Positions 56,836 through 64,000 of a DNA stretch of 64,000 nucleotides are shown in pieces (position 1 is the first letter of the stretch; each line of letters opens with the position of its first letter). The notes beneath the pieces were generated by a model. It searched no databases. It saw nothing but the letters and a program-made list of their open reading frames with translations, and was not told the DNA's origin. The stretch is from Enoplosus armatus (taxonomy: Eukaryota > Chordata > Actinopteri > Centrarchiformes > Enoplosidae). The translations under genes were made by a program, and so were the position numbers. The stretch spans positions 7,501 to 71,500 of the forward strand of contig NC_092200.1 of NCBI RefSeq assembly GCF_043641665.1, read 5' to 3'.

Positions 56836-59800
56836 CTAGTCAATCACATGATCAGGAGAGACCTCTGTTTCTTTATGGACGACAACTCGCGTGACAGACA
56901 GCTCAGGATGCTGCCGCCGCGCCTCGTTGAGCGCCGCTGCCAGAGCCTTCAAGAGAGACACGAGGGTCACAACCTGAGGCCTGTACTATGAAGCAGGATT
57001 TGGGGTTACGACAGTGGTTCACTTCGTACAGCGCCATGGCAACTTATGCTGCAAACATAACCTGCTCAGGAGCAGATCAACTCGTATAAAAGCACCGCCT
57101 ACTGACCAATCAGCTCTCATGGAAAGCAATGATAGAAGATCTCATGGAGCTCGATTGTGAGAGGGTCTCTTAGGGGGGCAGAGTGTTCAGAGACCGGCAG
57201 AGACCTTTGTCTTTTACTGATGGTGTTTAATATGAGAATATAGATTCTGGTTGGAGGGGATGATGTATGTGTGCGTTTCATTGGGCTTTTGTATACCGAT
57301 ATCATCCTCCAGCAGAGACTGACTGAAACACTAAAGCCTCGTACCTGTACTACTTATATTTATGTGGTATATATTTGCCCCCACACCATAAGAATACAGC
57401 AAACACATGAATTTCATAGAACACACAAATGTAATGAGAGTCAGATCTCCTTGGGCCCTCATGATGGGGCCATGATATTAGAAGCCTTCAGTCACACAGT
57501 GGTGATTGTTTGGCATCAAGGGTTAGGGTTAGGGTTAGGGTTAGGTGCTGCTTTCAGCCTGGATGATGTGTTTAACTTCTTCTTTGTCAAATATTATAGT
57601 TTGCTCTTCGGTTGTAAAATATGCCTCTCTGCAGCCAGTAGACCTGTTCATGTTTGCGATTGGTCAAATGCTGCAAACCCCGCCCCTTTAATGTGAACAC
57701 GCTCGTGACTGGATTGTGACACCCTGGATTGACTCATCAAGTTCATAACCACCGTCGTGTGAGCGCTCAGCGGGATCACGGATGTTAGACTTAGTGAAGC
57801 CAAATAAGGAGATGTCCTAGTAATGTTGAACTTGCTTCATAGTACAGGCCTCTGGTCCAAGTACACGTCCAGGTCTTAGTCAGGATTAACCCTGGACAGA
57901 CCAGCCTCAGTCTGTATAGGTCTGTCCCAGGTTAATCCAAGTCTGTCCCGGGTAAATCTAGGCATTCCCTTTTAATCCTCTTTGTTTTCATTATTTTCTG
58001 TATTGTCATAGCGTTATTGTGACGAGTTAGACAGTTACCTGGTCATGGTCGATTTCTGTGTCTCCAGAAATCACGATTCTCTTTTCGATTCTGGTTTCTG
58101 AAATTCCTCCTTTTACCGTCTGAAGAGAAAGTCAGAGACAGAGAAACTCAGATAGTAGAATTTAACCTAATCAAACATCTTTATTGGTTCTTCTGACTCT
58201 TTGATTGTTGCCTCAGTTCTAGTTCTTGTCTTATACGTCTAATACGCTCATGTTTCTTATTCCTCAGTTGTCTCTAATTTCTCTAATGTGCAACAAAACT
58301 CAGATATTCACTGTCTCTGGTAGAGAAGAGATTGACTGTAACATGTCTTAATGGTTTGTGCTATTGTGGTCAATGTGTTATCACGATGGCAGGTGTTACC
58401 TTGGTGATGTGTGTGGTGGTGGTGGTGTTGGAGGTCTCTGCAGTGAAGGTCTGGGAGCTCAGCAGCAAACCTGCAGGAGGGTCAGAGTCTACTCGGCTCT
58501 GAAACACACACATTAACATCTGTCATCTAATCAGTACTCTGAAACATTATTGATTAGGTATTGATGTTTTTGCCTATGAAACAGACACTGGTGAAGCCTG
58601 CCAGCATTTTCTAACACTGCGAATAGAAAACATGAAGTCAGGTTGTAAAGAAAACGTTATTTAAAGAGGTACTTTAATTAATGTGAATTTAATTATTTTA
58701 ATTGAATTACTACAGATTTGTTTTGATGGCAGCTTGGTCATTTTATAAAAGGTAAATGCACACTGAACTCAACAAATTAATGACCAGTTTAAAGGAATGA
58801 TTAATTATCTTCTCAATTATCTACATTCTCATGAATGGAAGTAAAACCCATCTCTTATATTATAAATAACAACACTGCCCTCACCCCTGGAGCTTCATAT
58901 GTGAGAGTCTTCCTCATCACTGGGACCTCCTGACAGACACAGAGAGACAATTACATATTTATAAACTCAAAAACAACTTTAAAATCAACTTCCTGATTAG
59001 GTTTTAACTCTTAAAAATTCCTTCCAAATTACAGCTGATGTTTAATCTGTAAGTCCAGTCTGTCTCTCTGTTCTTAAAGCTTTAATACTCTGCAGTCTGC
59101 ATGTCTGTTGCACAGCATTCATGTCACCAGCAGATGAACATTCCCTCTTTAATATAAAGATCAGGATTCTCAACACGTTAGACAAGCTGTTTGACTGGGA
59201 CAAGTGAGACAGGTTTAACTGGGGTGGGGATCATTAGGGCAGGAGTCTCTGGGGGATGATGCACTGGGACAGGAGTCATTGGGGCAGGTGTCACTTGGGT
59301 AGGAGTCACTGGGGTAGGAGTCACTGGAGCAGGTTTCACTGGAGTGGCTTTCACTGAAGTTGGTTTCACTGGGGCAGGTTAAACTCGGGCAGGTTACTGT
59401 AACAGGTGTTACCTCCTGCAGAGGATTGGACTCATCATCAACGTCATCACTGTGGTCGGATGGCTGCATCTGATTGGCCAAGCAGGGAGAGCCCCGGGGT
59501 AAAGAAGGAGGGGAGTTTTCTCCGAACCTCCACCCTCCCTCGTCTTCCTCAGAAGTATCAGAGTCCTCATCATCATGGTAACGATTAGACAGACTCCCAG
59601 TGGGTCGCGAGCCAAGAACAGAATAGGGTCTGGTGCTGGGGCTGTTGTTAGCCTTGTTAGCCTCCATACTAGTTAGATCCTGCTCACCGTGGCTAACTGC
59701 AAAGTTAGCAATAATGCTATCCTGATTAGCATCATCAGTGCATGGGCTCTGAGCCTGTCTGACTGCAGCCTCCATGGCTTCCTCCACTGCTACCTGTGCT

Positions 59801-62800
59801 AGCACACTGATAGCATCTTCGCTAGCATCGCTAGCATTGCTAGCATCATCATCACTAGCCTGGCTAATAGGCTCATCTTCGCTGATATCATCATCACTGA
59901 CCTCATGTTTATCTGCTGGATTATCAGAGTTGTTAGCATCATTAGGATTGTTACTGTCATCATCACTGGCCCATTCCTCTGTGACATCATCCTGCATCAT
60001 GCCAATCCCCGGTGGAGGGGGTGGGGGGTTATTAGGGGGTGGGCCCACAAGATTTCCTGTTGCTACCTGAGGTTGGTCCACCATTGGCCGGTCCTGGGCA
60101 CATGGCTCTGTCATTAAGAAGACCGTCTCCACCTTCTCTGATGTCTGAAACAGGAATGCGAGGACAAAAAGGACAAAATTAATGAGGTGTACAGGTATGA
60201 TGGGGTGGGGCTACAGCTCAGTGAACACTTAGGGTTTCACAGGTAAAGAGTTAAAATATTCACCACCATTACTAAATAGTTGTCGACCAGTCTAGGACGA
60301 TGGTGGTGCACAGCATTGTTAAATTTAGTTCCCAGGTGTCTGTAATAGATCTGTTGAGTAAGAAGTCCACAGATTGAGTATTGTACATCGAGTGTTGACC
60401 ATCGAGTGTTGACCATCAAGTGTTGACCATCGAGTGTTGACAATCAAGTCTTGACCATTGAGTGAAATAAAGCTGTTATCTGTGGTCTTGTGTTGTCTGT
60501 GACAGCGTTTGGATATTTCACCACGTTATTCAATAAAAAGTTACTGAAGAGGGAAAATAACTTGAGTTGCTAACAGTAAGCTACAATAGCTTCCTACATT
60601 TTGGACTCTCCAGCTCTCCATTCACTCAAAGGTCACCTCTGTCAAGATGGTTTGCAGTGAATCTATTGAGATTTACTTTACAACCACCAATTAATCCACT
60701 GATCGAGGTGATTCCATTAAAATGAATTAATTTGCTGCAGAATTTCACAGACAGATAAACAGTTAAACAGACAGACAGAGGGACAGGCACCTTCAGCAGG
60801 TTGTGTTCTCTGAAGGTTTTTTGTTCTCTGGCCGACTTCAGCAGAGCGTTCAGCTCAGGAGACATTTCATCAAATGTAGGTTTAGGCTGCACACACACAC
60901 ACGCACGCACACACACACAACGGTTAGAAAGACAACAACAGACATAAACTTAAGACCTCTGAATCACCGCCACATCTATGATTTCTTCAGCGATTAAAGT
61001 ACAATAACGTACAAATAAATTAAAACACTTCGAATTTCAGTAGAAACTGACAGCCAGGCTGCAGCCATGCAGAGGGCGTGGCCAGAGAGGGTGTGGTCAG
61101 AGAGGGGTCGTAGTCAAAGAGGGTGTGGAGCAGAAACTGAAGTGTTGTGCTGTGACCTAGTGAGGTTTACTGTGACCTACCGTGTTTTACTGTTATCTAT
61201 TGTTATCTAATGTGACATACTGTGATCTACTTTGTTCTACTTTGATCTACTGTGCTTTTCTGTGACCTACTGTGTTCTACTGTGATGCACTGTGATATAA
61301 TGGGATCAGACAGGTAATGATGTCTCCTGCTGTCAGGCGAGTTGTGTGGCATATGTAGAGATTAATAACTGTGATGGAAGTTTCTGATCTTTAAACAGGA
61401 AAGATGAGACAAAGGGAAGAAAGCAGAAACATAGAGGAAATGATGAAACACAGGAGCAACAAAACTACAAAAGAGCCCGGTTAAAAACTGATCAGGGTCT
61501 ACAAAACCTTTGATGGTTTTGTAGACGCTGATCAGTTTTTGACACTAACTCTGAAGGGTTATTCTGAAGGTTATGAAACATCAAATCTAAACAAGTCATG
61601 TTCTCTTCACTACATGAACTGCTACTAAGGGTGTTTTCAAACCTGTTTGTGTTGCTCAGTCCAGTTGAATCACATTCTGGTTGATTGGTACAATGTGTTT
61701 GTTAAGATCTGAACACAGAAATCGAACTTGGACCAAAACAACCTCACAGAGATTCTTTATAGGAAGAGGTCTGGGTCCGCTCACAATTTAATTCTGGTGG
61801 GAAGTGATCAGACCTCCATCTGACCCGACTATGAGGTGCACGCTGCAAGTCTGAGCTAAACAGGCTCCTGTAGCCAGGTGAGCTTTGCATTCTGGGATTT
61901 GGATGAGTGAAAACAACAGTTGCTAGCAAATGACGTTAGCTGGAGAATTAATGGAGGTCTGACCTGGGCTAACTTTTTGATATTTGGGCTTATGGGAGCC
62001 TCTTCAGGAACTTCTTCCTTTACTTTCCCCACACACATCTGACGAATGAGAGGAGAGAACAATCTCACCTGACTTTCACTTTCATTTTCTTTCTGTGTAA
62101 AAAGAAACCAAACAAAGGGAAAACACAAGAAGTTTACAACTCGTCCTCTGATTCAGACCAGAATAAACCAACTAGAGGTCTGAAAACACCCCAAAAGTCT
62201 TTAATAACAATAATTGTGATATTGAAAATAAATAACACTAAAACATTTTTATATTGATAATCATAACTCTAAAAGTAAAAAACTTAATTATATCAATTAT
62301 AATAATTTGTTTGTGAAAAGCAGTAAAACAGAAATCCCCCCAGCCCCCCCACCCCCCAAATGGCTCTTTGCCCCATTTTGATCAGAGGAGGAAGAGAAAC
62401 ACGGCGTCTGGAAGGAGGTGAAGGGAGAAGCTGAGGGTAGTTTAAACTGAACACTGCAGCTCCACACTGCATCCTGCTGACTCACTGCAGGAGGAGAAAC
62501 ACTGATTCATAGAAACAATGTTCAAACAGCAGCACAGGATGTCTGAAGGTCGGCGTGCTTTTCACAGACTTTAGGATTAGAGAACATTTCAGGATTAAAG
62601 CGCTGAAAGTATTCAGATGACCCACATGTCACACCTGATCTCCATGACATCTCCTAGTTTATCAGCTTCCTGCAGTTTTTCGGAGCTGAAGTGTTCAGTT
62701 TGAACCGGCTCAGACGAGCCATCGTTCAGCCACACATCCTGTTTCAGCACTGAGGGGGTTAAAGTGTCGCTGCTGGGTGGCTGTGTTTGCTCCTCATGCT

Positions 62801-63485
62801 CATTTCCATGCCGACCACCAACCAGCCAATCAGCGTACCACTCTGGCCATGGAAGGCGACATCCTGCTGGTCAGGTGACCTGGCGAGGGGGTAGGGCTTA
62901 GGTTCAGCTCCTCCAGAGGGAATTTAGGAGGGAGGAGGGGGGCCAAAGGTGAGATCACAGAGCCCCCCCCCCCACAGAGGTCCAGACTTCTGGATCCGCC
63001 TCCTCTGGTGTCATCGAAATCACTGATGATGTCACAGATCCCTGACTGTGGCTCCAACGGCGAGGTCGGCGTCTTCACCTCACGAATCGTGATTAATGGT
63101 CCCCCTGTGACGACATCATCAGCAGTGGACAGCGGGATGATTCTGACCTGCCTGCCCATCTCAATAAACCCTGTTGTTATGGTTACATCAGAGATGTCAT
63201 CCCTGGTCATGGTAACAACCCTGCCAGAGACAGTGTCGTAGGTCCGTCCCACAGTGCAGCTCTTTTCTCTGATTGACTGAGGAGGAGCTTGGTTTGTTAT
63301 GACACCGCCCTCCTGGAGCACACAGGTGAGCAACATCAAACACACACACAGACCAATCATGTGACAGGTGAGGAAGAGAGGTTAGGGTTAGTAACCCCTG
63401 TATGATTTAGGTGGCTATTAATGTTTGTGTTTGATTGACAACTCAATGGACCTACCGCTGTTGAGTTGCTGTTCAGTGGGAGGGC
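56836..63485 (-). CDS. epb41l3: Protein 4.1 family gene, 3' part, best match epb41l3
   Basis: Members link membrane proteins to spectrin-actin. Minus-strand exons in transcript order: 63485-63456 ([10 protein letters not shown], tentative), 63312-about 62880 ([19 protein letters not shown]...), about 62860-62635 (uncertain frame), 62092-61964, 60886-60791 ([20 protein letters not shown]...), 60144-59413, 58929-58885 ([15 protein letters not shown]), 58498-58400 ([20 protein letters not shown]...), 58119-58039 ([20 protein letters not shown]...), 56946-56836 ([20 protein letters not shown]...VID, stop TAG). From 62092 on, all exons are whole codons with AG/GT ends. The last four form the conserved 4.1 C-terminal domain. 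[15 protein letters not shown] and VVVHKETE favour epb41l3 over epb41, epb41l1 and epb41l2. LAMA1 and EPB41L3 share human 18p11.3, which supports this. FERM and spectrin-actin-binding parts lie off the right edge. Confidence 0.85.
56976..57852. mobile_element. MITE-like DNA transposon, 877 bp, in the last epb41l3 intron
   Basis: Perfect 20-bp terminal inverted repeats: GAGGCCTGTACTATGAAGCA at 56976 and its complement ending at 57852. No transposase. An internal (GGGTTA)4 run lies at about 57520-57546. The left end lies 29 nt from the terminal exon acceptor. Superfamily not determined. Confidence 0.82.
59178..59400. repeat. 15-bp minisatellite next to the acidic-exon donor
   Basis: Plus strand repeats GGAGTCACTGGGGTA/GGTTTCACTGGGGCA. 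On minus it stays open in frame with the acidic exon beyond the donor, encoding (S/N)D(S/T)(C/Y)P repeats to a stop near 59215. Confidence 0.88.
59413..60144 (-). other. epb41l3: epb41l3 large acidic exon (244 codons)
   Basis: Opens [15 protein letters not shown], has a poly-Pro run (NPPPPPPG), then a long Asp/Ser/Asn/Glu-rich segment ([35 protein letters not shown]) and ends [11 protein letters not shown] at donor GTAACA. 732 nt, whole codons. Likely disordered. I do not recall an equally acidic exon in mammalian EPB41L3. In the brain isoforms of the family, large alternatively spliced exons of this position are common. Confidence 0.8.
60372..60465. repeat. GTGTTGACCATCGA minisatellite
   Basis: About six degenerate 14-15-bp copies in the epb41l3 intron between 60145 and 60790, which is otherwise unremarkable. 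Confidence 0.9.
60887..61963. other. epb41l3 intron with ACTGTGACCTACTGTG repeat
   Basis: A (CA)n lies at 60891-60919, and a 9-10-bp repeat (CTACTGTGA/CTACTGTGTT) at about 61140-61290. The rest holds no recognised exon. Confidence 0.75.
62093..62634. other. epb41l3 intron, no recognised feature
   Basis: AT-rich with a short poly-C near 62336-62357. No exon found. Confidence 0.55.
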
Positions 63486-63489
63486 CTGA

Positions 63490-63582
63490 GAGACAGACAG
63501 ACAGACAGACAGAAAAGCAGAGAGACAGACAGCGACAGACAGGCAGACAGACAGAGACAGACAGTCAGACAGACAGACAGAC
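63490..63582. repeat. (CAGA)n microsatellite
   Basis: ACAGACAGACAG runs with short interruptions just upstream (minus sense) of the tentative 30-nt exon. Confidence 0.92.
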
Positions 63583-63871
63583 GAGTCCTAGTTCTGTTCC
63601 ATAAGTAAGAAAACTTCATTCTGAATCTCATTGATATCTGTAACATGTAACATACTTACATACTTAATGAGGAGATTTGATGATGATATATATGATTTGT
63701 CATGTGGTTGCTGCTGTTGTGGCTGGGCACTATATGGTGCAGGACACTCAAATAAACAAATCAATCAATCAATCAGTGTAACAAATCTAACAACTAAACA
63801 TCCAGTGACTTTCTCAACAGGATGTTGTGTAGCTTCACATGTTTAGATCAGAACGTTCACAGCTCACAGCA

Positions 63872-64000
63872 GAGTGTCTGTGGTTAGTTCACTGTCTGTA
63901 ATAACAGCGGGACAGTTGAGTGTCTGTGGTTAGTTCACGTGTTTGTAATAACAGCGGGACAGTCGAGTGTTGACGGTTAGTTCACTGTCTGTAATAACAG
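63872..64000. repeat. 46-47-bp tandem repeat at the right edge
   Basis: GAGTGTCTGTGGTTAGTTCA starts at 63872 and 63918, with a variant at 63965. The array continues past the window. Confidence 0.92.

Noticed and set aside
59774..60070. Plus-strand Ala/Ser/Leu-rich ORF of 98 aa
   Set aside because: It is the complement of the acidic epb41l3 exon.

Overview
This window is vertebrate, almost certainly teleost, genomic DNA. The evidence is spliced genes with GT-AG introns, abundant (CA)n/(TG)n microsatellites, fish-type LINE 3' tails with a GATCCCCGGGG(G)GAAATT core, Tc1-like and MITE-type DNA transposons, a Penelope-like element, and (CCCTAA)n vertebrate telomeric repeat. The C-rich telomeric strand reads 5'->3' at the left, as expected near a left chromosome end, although the window does not begin in pure telomere.

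Layout. (1) 1-8820: a subtelomeric block in which about 0.9-kb units alternate with (CCCTAA)n tracts. Each unit is itself built from three diverged copies of a monomer of roughly 150-170 bp. (2) 8815-12.7 kb: a 5'-truncated, decayed Penelope-like element (reverse transcriptase, then GIY-YIG endonuclease) in sense orientation pointing away from the telomere. Its RT-EN linker is interrupted by a two-exon fragment of an eIF5A gene on the other strand. (3) 12.7-13.9 kb: a possible relict of a subtelomeric unit, then the upstream region of lama1. (4) 13896-53854, plus strand: a complete lama1 gene (laminin subunit alpha 1). I placed 64 coding exons on splice sites; they sum to 9249 nt (3082 aa plus stop), and every exon-exon phase agrees. 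The introns hold decayed LINEs (mostly antisense), a Tc1-like transposon with exact TA target duplication and two breaks in its transposase, a MITE candidate, and many micro- and minisatellites. (5) 53.9-56.8 kb: convergent intergenic/3'UTR space. (6) 56836-63485, minus strand: the 3' part of a protein 4.1 family gene, best matching epb41l3. It encodes the conserved C-terminal domain and a large acidic exon; the FERM-coding 5' part lies beyond the right edge.

lama1 and epb41l3 are tail to tail. Both encode structural proteins, one a secreted basement-membrane chain and one a submembrane cytoskeletal adaptor, but nothing here shows that they act together.

The most unusual signal is at the end of lama1 intron 1. 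Exactly nine 28-bp repeats each carry a branch-point-like CTAAC and an acceptor-like TTTCAG, and the ninth copy is the real exon 2 acceptor. Use of any upstream intact copy would put a TAA stop three codons into the exon. Also notable are repeated duplications of exon tails into adjacent introns of lama1, the Penelope-telomere junction, and the eIF5A fragment inside the Penelope element.
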